Shown here: piece by piece, positions 11,550-24,117 of the stretch
Layout: each line of letters opens with the position of its first letter
Numbering within the stretch: the first letter of the stretch is position 1
Source of the DNA: Solen grandis
Taxonomy: Eukaryota; Mollusca; Bivalvia; Adapedonta; Solenidae
Assembly: GCA_021229015.1 (NCBI GenBank)
Contig: CM037795.1
Location: 20,230,889-20,294,888 of the forward strand
Direction: 5' to 3'
DNA: 64,000 bases
The notes under the pieces: generated by a model
Seen by the model: only the letters and a program-made list of their open reading frames with translations
Database searches by the model: none
Told to the model about the DNA's origin: nothing
Translations under genes and position numbers: made by a program

Positions 11550-13738
11550 TCTAACCTTTTTTTGTGAACGGCATATCACCATGATAGAAAAAAGTCACAT
11601 GTATGAAATTTTTATCAGTTATTACCACGTATTTGAAAATGATCCTAACGTTGAGAAAATTTTCATTTATGTCTTACTTTTCCCGCCAGGGGGCGTTTTG
11701 CATGAAATTTATTAATGGCTAATAACTCACTTATTTGAGGTCCGATTCAAATGCGGTTTTTTGCATTCTGTTCCTTGTTGATAGCCAAATAAAATATGAT
11801 AGGTTTCGAGGTACGTGTCGCTGAAAGTATTTGAGCTTAAGAAGGTTAAATGTTCGAACCTCGCAAAAAACTGTGCAAATGAGGGTAGGTCTACGAAAAA
11901 CCTATCCATTTTTGTTAGAGATCAGATAGAAGAATTCTGTTTGCTGCAAATGATTTGCAAGACATATACGCACAAAATATATGGGGTGGCGAATTTAAGA
12001 AATGTATGGTTTGTCCTCTGGAAACGGTCAAACTTCACTAAATTTTAGGAAAAGTTAAAGTTTCAAAGACATGTTTTTTATCGCTTCTGACTTTATTTTT
12101 TGTTAATTCTTCATGATATTTTCACAAGTTATGTATTGTTATGTCTGAAAGGGGATCACAATTAAAAAGTTAAAAAATAAATGAAAAGGTCAAGGTCATT
12201 TTACGATTATTGTGTTTTTATTCGGCCCCAAGTAGCTCAAAAACTAAAAATAATTCATTGAGAGTATATGTACAAAAGTTTTAGATCTTGAAGAGCCCTT
12301 TTCATTAATGTTTAGTTTTTGAATATCGGACTTGATTTGGTCATATTACGGCAGTCCAAAGTTTGATCCTTTTTTGGAATAATTGTTATACCATTTTATG
12401 CTTAAAATTGTGATATATAAGAAATAGAAAGTTCGACTAGTGCGACTTGTATACTTTATTGAACTGTTTGCTGCATTGCTAGGTACCTAATGGTAAAATT
12501 TTAATCAATTTTGTTTCTCATTTTGCCGCTAGGGGGCGCTTTGCTTGAAATCACTCTTTTGCTTATAACTCAAAAAGTTGAAGCCTGATTCAAATGCGGT
12601 TTGTTGCATTATGTTCATTGTTGATAGCCTAATAAAATTGGATAAATTCAAGGTATGAGTGACTGAAAAGTTTGAGTTAGTAACGGAAGGTTGAGAGTTC
12701 GAACCTCGCAAAAAACTGCAGATGAGGGTAGGTCTACGAAAAACCTATCCATTTTTGTTAGACATCAGATAGAAGAATTCTGTTTGCTGCAAATTATTTA
12801 CAAGACATATATGCAAAAATATATGAGGTGGCGAAATTAATAAATGCATGGTTTTTCCTCTAGAAACGGTCAAACTTCACTAAATTTTAGGAAAAATTAA
12901 AATTTCATAAACATGTTTTTTGTCGCTCCTGACTTTATTTTTAGTTCATTCTTCATGATATTTTCACAAGTTATGTATTGTTATGTTTGAAAGGGCCTCA
13001 CAATTAAAAAGTTAAAAAATAAATGAAAAGGTCAAGGTCATATTACGATTATTGTGTTTTTATTCGGCCCCAAAGAGCTCCAAAACTACAAATATTTCAA
13101 TGAGAGTATATGAACAAAAGTTTTAGTTCTTCAAGAGCTCTTTCCAGTGATGTTAAGTTTTTGAAGATCGGGGTTGAATTGGTTGAGTTATGGCAGAAAG
13201 GCGAAAAGTGTACTTTTAACGAAATTGAAACGCTGTAGTTTCATGAACTTTGAGTCAAAAATTATGATTTCTTCAGGATTAAGACACTGAAAAGTGAAGT
13301 GATGTATACTGCAAGGAATATTTGTTTGGTCACGTGATTATGACGTCATGCATATTTAAGCAAGAATTATTAAAAAATCATATAAAATCGGCAAGTTGAC
13401 GTATGAAGTTGAAATTTGCAGGAATGCCGTAGCCTACGGTGTGCAAAATGTCCTGAAAAATTCAGATGATTCCTTCAACAAACATGGCAGATATTCATGT
13501 TTTTCGGATAAGGGCTTGTACACGAAAATCTAGCAAGTTGAAGTAAGAAAAGAAGGCGGTTATTGGGTTGGTTACCCTCTATCCGGACGTTCCTACGCAG
13601 GAAAGAGTGCCCGTGTTGAAAGGTGAATTGCGATGCGTATTTGAGAGAATGAGGTGCATTTTAGGATGCAATTGTGTACACCAGGACCGATAAGCATATT
13701 GCCTTTGTCATTACGGCTTTCTCCAAACATTTATTATT
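11550..13738 (+). mobile_element. Composite repeat element E5
   Basis: It starts TCTAACC and has CTCF-like cores at 11683 and 12526. It then passes into the E1-type tail module (about 13170-13738) with E-box and CRE. It parallels E1 (961-4022) but lacks one core module of about 850 bp, consistent with unequal exchange between cores. It ends at the hairpin cassette array. Confidence 0.75.
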
Positions 13739-13936
13739 AGGTTTTCGCACCTCGCAGTGCGAAAACCTATTGTTCTTCTTCTGTTTTATTTTTTTTTTAG
13801 GTTTTCGCACCTCGCAGTGCGAAAACCTATTGTTCTTCTTCTGTTTTATTTTTTTAGGTTTTCGCACCACGCAGTGCGAAAACCTATTGTTCTTCTTCTG
13901 TTTTATTTTTTTTTTTTTTTTTTTTTTTATTATTTT
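13739..13936 (+). repeat. Hairpin cassette, three tandem copies
   Basis: Cassettes begin at about 13739, 13799 and 13856. All have an 11-bp AGGTTTTCGCA/TGCGAAAACCT stem; loops are CCTCGCAG, CCTCGCAG and CCACGCAG. Each is followed by ATTGTTCTTCTTCTG and a T tract, the last one long. Confidence 0.85.
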
Positions 13937-15847
13937 TCTAACCTTTTTTTGTGAACGGCATATCACCATGATAGAAAAAAGTCACATTTCTGATTTTTTT
14001 ACCAGTTTTGTCCTAAGATCTGAATTTGATCCTAACGTTGAGAAAATTTTCATTTTTGTCTTAGTTTTGCCGCTAGGTGGCGTTTTGTAAAAATGACTAA
14101 GGGCTAATAACTCTGTTATTTGAGGTCCGATTCGAATGTGGTTTTTTGCATTGTGTTCCTTGTCAGAAACTTAATAAAATATGATACGATTCAATTATTT
14201 GCGTATATAAAACTTTCGTGCTACAGGAGGTTGAAAGTTCGAATCTCGAAAAAAACGATGAAATAAAGGTAGGTCTACGAAAAAAGTCCCCATTTTTTTC
14301 AGAGATGAGATAGGAGAATTTTGTTTGTTGCATATGATTCGCAAGACATATACGCACAAAATATATGGTGTGGCGATTTTAAGAAATGCATGGTTTGTCC
14401 ACAGTACGCGGTCAAATATAACCAATATTTTCGAAAAATCAACATTTTAAAAGAATGACTTTTAAGGTTATTTGCAGCTCCTGACTTTATTTTTTATTAA
14501 ATCTTCATCATTTTTTCACTGTTAATGCATTTTCATAAAACAAATAAAATCATAGAAAAAAAATCACCCATCATATGCAAAGGTCAAGGTCATATACCAA
14601 TTATTATTATATTTATCGGCATAAAATAGCTCCAAATCTAAAAATATTTTATAGAAAGTATATGAACAAAAGTATTAGTCTGTGAAGAGATCTTTCCATT
14701 AATGTTTAGTTTTTGAAGATCGGACTTGATTTGGTCATTTTACGGCAGTCCAAGTTTTGATCCTCTTTAGAACAATTGTAAATCAGTTTTTATGCTTCAA
14801 ATTGTGATATATAAGGAATAGAATGTTTGACTAGTGCGACTTATATACTTGATTGAACCATTTGCGGCATTGCTAGGTACCTAATAGTTAAATTTTAATC
14901 AGTTTTGGTTCTCATTTTGCCGCTTGGGGGGGCGATTAGCTTGAAATCACTATTAATAATTAAAAAAAAAAAATAAAGTCTGATTTTTATGCGATTTTTT
15001 TGCATTCTGTTCTTCGGTGACATCAATTTGAAATGACACAAAAAAGATAATGCGATATTTCATAAAAATGATAGTAATTCAATGCAACAGTTGTTCGTAA
15101 TAGTGTTGACTGGCATATTGCATTGTCGTGTGTCATTTTATACTGTTGTTTGTCGTTTGCAATTGTTGTTTATCGAATACAATTGTCATTTGTCTCCATC
15201 ATAAAGCTAAACACACATATAACATTGCAGTACCCGAAGTCCGTAAAAAATGTTTTCAAGTTTATGACTACATAACAGACAGGTAATACTCAAAAGTATT
15301 CTTCTTGGTAAAAAGTCTGATTATACATTGCGACAAAAATGTTTGAATGATCACTGTTAACAGTATTCAACAAGCCATTGAACGAAGAAATATGTTTTTC
15401 GAATCATGCGACTCATGAACTGAATGCAATTGCTTTCATGAAAACATGATATCGCGATTTCATAACTGACAGGTAATACTCAACAATACTCTCTTGGGTA
15501 AAAAGTCTGCTTAAACATTGCGACAGAAACGTTTCAAAGATCACTGTTAACAGTATCAACAAGCAATTGAACGAAGAAATGTTTTTCGAATCATGCGACT
15601 CGTGAACTGAATGGAATTGCTTTCATGAAAACCGATGATATCGCGACTACATAACTGATAGGTAGTACTCAAAAATCTTCTTTTGGGTAAAAAGTCTTCT
15701 TAAACATTGTGACAAAAGTGTTTGAAAGATCGCTGTTAACATTATAAACAAGCCATTGAACGAAGAAATATTTTTCGAATCATGCGACTCGTGAACTTAA
15801 TGGAATTGCTTTTGCGAAAACCGATGATATCGCGATTGCGATTCTAG
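13937..15847 (+). mobile_element. Composite repeat element E6
   Basis: It starts TCTAACC. The first CTCF-like core is the variant CCGCTAGGTGGCGT (14070-14083); the second (about 14922) is decayed. The tail (about 15270-15847) contains three sub-repeats of about 190 bp built on ACAGGTAATACTC, CATTGAACGAAGAAAT and GATGATATCGCG. The element ends ATCGC-GATT-GCGAT then TCTAG (CTAG 15844-15847). Closest relative is E8. Confidence 0.75.
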
Positions 15848-15849
15848 TT

Positions 15850-15930
15850 AGGTTTTCGCATCGCTTGCGAAAACCTATTGTTCTTCTTCTGTTTTATTTT
15901 TTTTTTTTTTTTTTTTTTTATTATTATTTT
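15850..15930 (+). repeat. Hairpin cassette after a CTAG end, one copy
   Basis: This is the only junction where the hairpin cassette directly follows a CTAG-type terminus: CTAG, TT, then AGGTTTTCGC-ATCGCTT-GCGAAAACCT, the CTTCTTCTG stretch and a T tract of about 20. Sister junctions at 21424 and 24094 lack the cassette, so it looks like an insertion at this site. Confidence 0.8.
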
Positions 15931-18900
15931 TCCGTCTCTTTTTTGTGAACGGCATATCAACAAGATAGGAAACAGTCACAGTTCTGATTTTTTTACCAGT
16001 TTTGTCCTAGGATCTGAATTTGATCCTAACGTCGAGAAAATTTTCATTTTTGTCTTAATTTTGCCGCTAGGGGGCGTTTTGTAAAAGTGACTAAGGCTAA
16101 TAACTCTGTTATTTGAAGTCCGATTGAAATGCGGTTTTTTGCATTGCGTTCCTTGTCAGTTACTTAATAAAATATGATAGTTTTCAAAAAGTTGCGTATA
16201 TATAACTTTCGTGCTACAGGAGGTTGAATGTTCGAATCTCGAAAAAAACTGTGAAATGAGGGTAGGTCTGCGAAAAATTTATCCACGTCTTTCAGGAATA
16301 AGATAGGAGAATTTTGTTTGTTGCATATGATTCGCAAGACATATACGCACAAAATATATGGTGTGGCGATTTTGAGAAATGCATGGTTTGTCCACAGTAC
16401 GCGGTCAAACATAACCAATATTTTCGAAAAATCAACATTTTAAAAGCATGACTTTTAAGGTTATTTGCAGCTCCTGACTTTATTTTTTATTCAATCTTCA
16501 TCATTTTTTCACTGTTAATGCAGTTTATAAAAAAAATAAAACCATAGAAAAAAAATTACCCATAATATGCAAAGGTCAAGGTCATATACCAATTAGTATT
16601 ATTTATATCGGCATAAAATAGCTCCAAATCTAAAAATATTTTATAGAAAGTATATGAACAAAAGTTTTAGTTTTCGAGAAGATCTTTCCATTAATGTTTA
16701 GTTTTTGAAGATCGGACTTCATTTGATCAAATGACCACAGTCCAAAGTTTGATCCTCTTATCAAACAATTGAATATCCATATGTTTCCTCTTTTTTGCTT
16801 CTCCTGACTTTATTTTTTGTTCAATCTTCATCATTATTTCACTGTTTATACATTTTTATCTGAACTTGATCCTAACGTTGAGAAAATTTTCATTTTTGTC
16901 TTATTTTTGCCGCTAGGGGGCGCTTTGAAAAAAATTAACAAATGCTAATAACTCTGTTATTTGAGGTTCGATTCAGATGTGGTTTTTTGCATTGTGTTCC
17001 TTGTCAAAAGCCTAATCAAATATGATAGGTTTTAAAAATCTGCGTATATAAAACATTTTGACTACGGAAGGTTGAAAGTTCGAACTTCGCAAAAAACAGT
17101 GAAAAAGAGGGTAGGTCTACAAAAAAGTGCCCATTTTTATTGGAATTGAGATAAAAGAATTTTGTTTGTTGCATATGATTTGCAAGACATATACGCACAA
17201 AATATATGGGGTGGCGAATTCGGGAAATGTATGGTTTGTCCACAGTACGCGGTCAAACTTAACCAAATTTTCGAAAAATCAACATTTTCAAAGCATGACT
17301 GTTAAGATTTTTTTCAGCTCCTGACTTTATTTTTAGTTCAATTTCTATGAAATTTTCACATTTAATGTAAAACTATGTTCTTAAGTGTCACACAATATAA
17401 AAAGTAAAAAATTAATGGTAAAGGTCAAGGTCATATTAGGATAATTGTATATCAATTCGGCTTGAAATAGCTCAAAATCAAAAAACAATTCATAAAAAAT
17501 ATATGAACAAAAGATTTAGTTTCAGAAAAGTTCTTTCTAATGATATTTAGATTTTGAAGATCGGACTTGATTTGGTCATTTTACGGCAGTCCAAAGTTTG
17601 ATCCTTTTTTGGAATAATTGTAAATCAGGTTTTATGCTTCAAAATGTGATGTATAAGAAATAGAATGTTCGACTAGTGCGATTTGTATATTTAATTGAAC
17701 TATTTGCCACATTGCTAGGTACCTAATGGTAAAATTTTAATCAATTTTTTTCTCATTTTGCTGCTAGGGGGCGCATCGCATGAAAGCACTTTTCTACTTA
17801 TAATTCAAAATGTTGAAGTCTGATCCATATGCGGTTTGTTGCATTGTGTTCCTTGTTGATAGCCTAATAAAGTATGATAGTTTCTAGGTATGAGTGGATG
17901 AGTGGCTAAAACTTTTTGAGCTACTAACGGAAGGTTGAAAGTTCGAACCTCGCAAAATACTGTGCAGATGAGGGTATGTGTACGAAAAACCTATCCGTTT
18001 TTGTTAGACATCAGATAGAAGAATTCTGTTTGCTGCAAATGATTTGCAAGACATATACGCACAAAATATATGGGGTAGCGAATTTAATAAATACATGGTT
18101 TGTCCTCTAGAAACGGTCAAACTTCACTAAATTTTAGGAAAAATTAAAATTTCGAAAAGATGTTTTTTGTCGCTCCTGACTTTATTTTTAGTTCATTCTT
18201 CATGATATTTTCACAAGTTATGTATTGTTATGTTTTAAAGGGCCTCACAATTAAAAAGTTAAAATAAAATTTCAAAGGTCAAGGTCATATTACGATAATT
18301 GTGTTTTTATTCGGCTCCGAATAGCTCCAAAACAAAAAATATTTTATTGAAAGTATATAAACAAAAGTTTTAGTTCTTGAATAGCCCTTTCCAGTGATGT
18401 TTAGGTTTTGAAGATCGGACTTGATTTGGTCATATTACGGCAGTCCAAAGTTTGATCCTTTTTTGGAATAATTGTAAATCAGTTTTTATGCTTCAAATTG
18501 TGATATATAAGGAATAGAATGTTCGACTAGTGCGACTTGTATGCTTCATTGAACCATTTGCTGCATTTCTAGGTACCTAATAGTAAAATTTTACTCAATT
18601 TTGTTTCTCATTTTGCTGCTAGGGGGCGCTTGGCTTGAAATCACCCTTTATTACTAAAATGATTAAAGTCTGATTTTTATGCAATTTTTTGCATTCTGTT
18701 CCTTGGTGACATCAATTTGAAACAACACTAAAATATTTATGCGATATTTCATGAAAATGATAGTAATTCAATGCAACATTAGTTCGTTATAATGTTAAGT
18801 GGCATATCGCATTGTCGCGTGTCATTTTATACTGTTGTGTGTCGTTTGCAATTGTTGTTTATCGAGTACAATTGTCGTATGTCATCCTCATAAAGCAACA

Positions 18901-19163
18901 CACACATATAATGTTGCAGTACCCGAAGTCTGTAAAAAAAGTTTTCAAGTTTGCGACTACATTACAGACAGGTAATACTTAGAAGTATTCTTCTTGGTAA
19001 AAAGTCTGCTTAAACATTGCGACAAAAATGTTTGAAAGATCACTGTATTCAACAGTATTCAAAAAGCCATTGAACGAAGAAATATGTTTTTCGAAACATG
19101 TGACTCGTGAACTGAATGGAATTGCTTTTGCGAAAACCGATGATATCGCATTAGCGATTCTAG
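15931..19163 (+). mobile_element. Composite repeat element E7
   Basis: It starts TCCGTCTC, an altered leader. It has CTCF-like cores at 16064, 16910, 17761 and 18616 and is one of the longest elements (about 3.2 kb). Around 16860 the sequence jumps from one core type to another, probably by recombination. Positions 18217-19163 match 1-947 almost exactly and end in ATCGC-ATTA-GCGAT plus TCTAG (CTAG 19160-19163). Confidence 0.75.
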
Positions 19164-19190
19164 TTTTTTTTTTATTTTTATTATTATTTT

Positions 19191-21424
19191 TCTAACCTTT
19201 TTTTGTGAACGGCATATCACCATGATAGAAAAAAGTCACATTTCTGATTTTTTTACCAGTTTTGTCCTAAGATCTGAATTTGATCCTTACGTTGAGAAAA
19301 TTTTCATTTTTGTCTTAATTTTGCCGCTAGGTGGCATTTTGTAAAAATGACTAAGGGCTAATAACTCTGTTATTTGAGGTCCGATTCAAATGTGGTTTTT
19401 TGCATTGTGTTCCTTGTCAGAAACTTAATAAAATATGATACGATTCAATTATTTGCGTATATAAAACTTTCGTGCTACAGGAGGTTGAAAGTTCGAATCT
19501 CGAAAAAACGATGAAATAAAGGTAGGTCTACGAAAAAAAGTCCCCATTTTTTTCAGAGATGAGATAGGAGAATTTTGTTTGTTGCATATGATTCGCAAGA
19601 CATATACGCACAAAATATATGGTGTGGCGATTTTGAGAAATGCATGGTTTATCCACAGTACGCGGTCAAATATAACCAATATTTTCGAAAAATCAACATT
19701 TTAAAAGCATGACTTTTAAGGTTATTTGCAGCTCCTGACTTTATTTTTTATTCAATCTTCATCATTTTTTCACTGTAAATGCATTTTTATAAAACAAATA
19801 AAATCATAGAAAAAAAATCACCCATAATATGCAAAGGTCAAGGTTATATACCAATTATTATTATATTTATCGGCATAAAATAGCTACAAATCTAAAAATA
19901 TTTTATAGAAAGTATATGAACAAAAGTTTTAGTCTGTGAAGAGATCTTTTCATTGGTGTTTAGCTTTTGAAGATCGGACTTCATTTGATCAAATGACCAC
20001 AGTCCAAAGTTTGATCCTCTTATCAAACAATTGTATATCCATATGTTTCCTCTTTTTTGCTGCTCCTGACTTTATTTTTTGTTCAATCTTCATCATTATT
20101 TCACTGTTTATGCATTTTTATAAAACAAATAAAATCATAGAATAAAAATCAAGTATAATATGCAAAGGTCAAGGTCATATACCAATTATTATTATTTATA
20201 TCGGCATAAAATAGCTCCAAATCTAAAAATATTTTATCGAAAGTATATGAACAAAAGTTTTAGTCTGTGAAGAGATCTTTCCATTGGTGTTTAGTTTTTG
20301 AAGATCGGACTTGATTTGGTCATTTTACGGCAGTCCAAGTTTTGATCCTCTTTAGAACAATTGTAAATCTGTTTTTATGCTTCAAATTGTGATATATAAG
20401 GAATAGAATGTTTGACTAGTATACTTGATTGAACCATTTGCTGCATTGCTAGGTTCCCTTATAGTAAAATTTTAATCAGTTTTGGTTCTCATTTTGCCGC
20501 TTGGGGGCGATTAGCTTGAAATCACTATTAATAATTTTAAAAAAATGAAGTCTGATTTTTATGCAATTTTTTTTGCATTCTGTTCTTCGGTGACATCAAT
20601 TTGAAATGACACAAAAAAGATAATGCGATATTTCATAAAAATGATAGTAATTCAATGCAACAGTTGTTCGTAATAGTGTTGACTGGCATATTGCATTGTC
20701 GTGTGTCATTTTATACTGTTGTTTGTCGTTTGCAATTGTTGTTTATCGAATACAATTGTCATTTGTCTCCATCATAAAGCTAAACACACATATAACATTG
20801 CAGTACTCGAAGTCCGTAAAAAATGTTTTCAAGTTTACGACTACATAACAGACAGGTAATACTCAAAAGTATTCTTCTTGGTAAAAAGTCTGATTATACA
20901 TTGCGACAAAAATGTTTGAATGATCACTGTTAACAGTATTCAACAAGCCATTGAACGAAGAAATATGTTTTTCGAATCATGCGATTCATGAAGTGAATGG
21001 AATTGCTTTCATGAAAACTGATGATATCGCGATTTCATAACTGACAGGTAATACTCAACAATACTCTCTTGGGTAAAAAGTCTGCTTAAACATTGCGACA
21101 GAAACGTTTCAAAGATCACTGTTAACAGTATCAACAAGCCATTGAACGAAGAAATATGTTTTTCGAATCATGCGACTCATGAACTGAATGGAATTGCTTT
21201 CATGAAAACTGATGATATCGCGATTTCATAACTGACAGGTAATACTCAAAGATCTTCTTTTGGGTAAAAAGTCTTCTTAAACATTGCGACAAAAGTCTTT
21301 GAAAGATCGCTGTTAACATTATAAAAAAGCCATTGAACGAAGAAATATTTTTCGAATCATGCGACTCGTGAACTTAATGGAATTGCTTTTGCGAAAACCG
21401 ATGATATCGCGATTGCGATTCTAG
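19191..21424 (+). mobile_element. Composite repeat element E8
   Basis: It starts TCTAACC and parallels E6: variant CTCF-like core CCGCTAGGTGGCAT (19324-19337), decayed core near 20497, and a tail with three sub-repeats of about 190 bp (about 20845-21424). It also carries an extra 330-bp-type copy near 19730-20290. It ends with stem-loop plus TCTAG (CTAG 21421-21424) then T. Confidence 0.75.
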
Positions 21425-21440
21425 TTTTTATTATTATTTT

Positions 21441-24094
21441 TCTAACCCTTTTTTGTGAACGGCATATCACCATGATAGAAAAAAGCCACAATTATGAAAT
21501 TTTTACCAGTTCCTTATATTTATCTGAACTTGATCCTAACGTTGAGAAAATTTTCATTTTTGTCTTATTTTTGCCGCTAGGGGGCGCTTTGAAAAAAATC
21601 AACAAATGCTAATAACTCTGTTATTTGAGGTCCGATTCAGATGTGGTTTTTTGCATTGTGTTTCTTGTCAAAAGCCTAATCAAATATGATAGGTTACAAA
21701 AATCTGCGTATATAAAACTTTTTGACTACGGAAGGTTGAAAGTTCGAACTTCGCAAAAAACAGTGAAAATGACGGTAGGTCTACGAAAAAAGTGCCCATT
21801 TTTATTGGAATTGAGATAAAAGAATTTTGTTTGTTGCATATGATTTGCAAGACATATACGCACAAAATATATGGGGTGGCGAATTCGGGAAATGCATGGT
21901 TTGTCCACAGTACGCGGTCAAACTTAACCAAATTTTCGAAAAATCAACATTTTCAAAGCATGACTGTTAAGATTTTTTGCAGCTCCTGACTTTATTTTTA
22001 GTTCAATTTCTATGAAATTTTCACATTTAATGTAAAACTATGATCTTAAGTGTCACATAATATAAAAAGTAAAAAATTATTGTAAAGGTCAAGGTCATAT
22101 TAGGATAATTGTATATCAATTCGGCTTGAAATAGCTCAAAATCAAAAAACAATTCATAAACAATATATGAACAAAAGATTTAGTTTTAGAAAAGTTCTTT
22201 CTAATGATGTTTGGATTTTGAAGATCGGACTTGATTTGGTCATTTTACGGCAGTCCAAAGTTTGATCCTTTTTTGGAATAATTGTAAATCAGTTTTTATG
22301 CTTCAAAATGTGATGTATAAGAAATAGAATGTTCGACTAGTGCGATTTGTATATTTAATTGAACTATTTGCCACATTGCTAGGTACCTAATGGTAAAATT
22401 TTAATCAATTTTGTTTCTCATTTTGCTGCTAGGGGGCGCATAGCATGAAAGCACTTTTCTACTTTTAATTCAAAATACTGAAGTCTGATCCATATGCGGT
22501 TTGTTGCATTGTGTTCCTTGTTGATAGCCTAATAAAGTATGATAGTTTCTAGGTATGAGTGGATGAGTGGCTAAAACTTTTTGAGCTACTAACGGAAGGT
22601 TGAAAGTTCGAACCTCGCAAAAAACTGTGCAGATGAGGGTAGGTCTACGAAAAACCTATCCATTTTTGTTAGAGATCAGATAGAAGAATTCTGTTTGCTG
22701 CAAATGATTTGCAAGACATAAACGCACAAAATAAATGGGGTGGCGAATTTAAGAAATGCATGGTTTGTCCTCTAGAAACGGTCAAACTTCACTAAATTTT
22801 AGGAAAAATCAAAATTTCTAAAACATGTTTTTGTCGCTCCTGACTTTATTTTTTGTTCATTCTACAAGTTATGTATTGTTATGTCTGAAAGGACCTCACA
22901 ATTAAAAAGGTAAAAGAAATTGCAAAGTTCAAGGGCATATTACGATTATTGCGTTTTTATTTTGCTCCAAATAGCTCCAAAACAAAAAATATTTCATTGA
23001 AAGTATATTAACAAAAGTTTTATTTCTTAAAGAGCCCTTTCCATTTTTTATTTTTGAATTTTTGGAATTTTGGAATTTTCCTTAAAGATATATAAGGAAT
23101 AGAATGTTTGACTAGTGCGACTTGTATACTTGATTGAACCATTTGCTGCATTGCTAGGTACCTAATAGTACAATTTTAATCAGTTTTGGTTCTCATTTTG
23201 TCGCTTGGGGGCGATTAGCTTGAAATCACTATTAATAATTTAAAAAAAAATGAAGTCTGATTTTTATGCGATTTTTTTTGCATTCTGTTCTTCGGTGACT
23301 CAATTTGAAATGACACAAAAAAGATAATGCGATATTTCATAAAAATGATAGTAATTCAATGCAACAGTTGTTCGTAATAGTGTTGAGTGGCATATTGCAT
23401 TGTCGTGTGTCATTTTATACTGTTGTTTGTCGTTTGCAATTGTTGTTTATCGAATACATTTGTCATTTGTCTCATTACCCGAAGTCCGTAAAAAATGTTT
23501 TCAAGTTTACGACAACATAACAGACAGGTAATACTCAAAAGTATTCTTCTTGCTAAAAAGTCTGATTATACATTGCAACAAAAATGTTTGAATGATCAGT
23601 GTTAACAGCATTCAACAAGCCATTGAACGAAGAAATATGTTTTTCAAATCATGCGACTCATGAACTGAATGGAATTGCTTTCATGAAAACTGATGATATC
23701 GCGATTTCATAACTGACAGGTAATACTCAACAATATTATCTTGGGTAAAAAGTCTGTTTAAACATTGCGACAGAAACGTTTCAAAGATCACTGTTAACAG
23801 TATCAACAAGCAATTGAACGAAGAAATGTTTTTCGAATCATGCAACTCGTGAACTGAATGGAATTGCTTTCATGAAAACCGATGATATCGCGACTACATA
23901 ACTGATAGGTAATACTCAAAAATCTTCTTTTGGGTAAAAAGTCTTCTTAAACATTGCGACAAAAGTGTTTGAAAGATCGCTGTTAACATTATAAACAAGC
24001 CATTGAACGAAGAAATATTTTTCGAATCATGCGACTCGTGAACTTAATGGAATTGCTTTTGCGAAAACCGATGATATCGCGATTGCGATTCTAG
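21441..24094 (+). mobile_element. Composite repeat element E9
   Basis: It starts TCTAACCC. CTCF-like cores lie at 21584 and 22426, with a decayed one near 23200. Its first 1.1 kb matches E7 from about 16860. A low-complexity patch near 23045-23090 (GGAATTTT repeats) replaces part of a core. The tail again has the 190-bp sub-repeats (about 23515-24094), ending in stem-loop plus TCTAG (CTAG 24091-24094). Confidence 0.75.
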
Positions 24095-24117
24095 TTTTTT
24101 TTTATTTTTATTATTTT

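Noticed and set aside
812..12048. Repeated open frames of 80-138 codons in the array (for example 812-1126, 1146-1460, 9353-9667, 13674-14090)
   Set aside because: They follow the repeat modules, differ by frameshifts between copies, run through T tracts and contain no recognisable domain.
8921..13936. Hairpins followed by T tracts as bacterial-type intrinsic terminators
   Set aside because: The context is clearly eukaryotic repeat DNA; the cassette marks element junctions and follows no gene.
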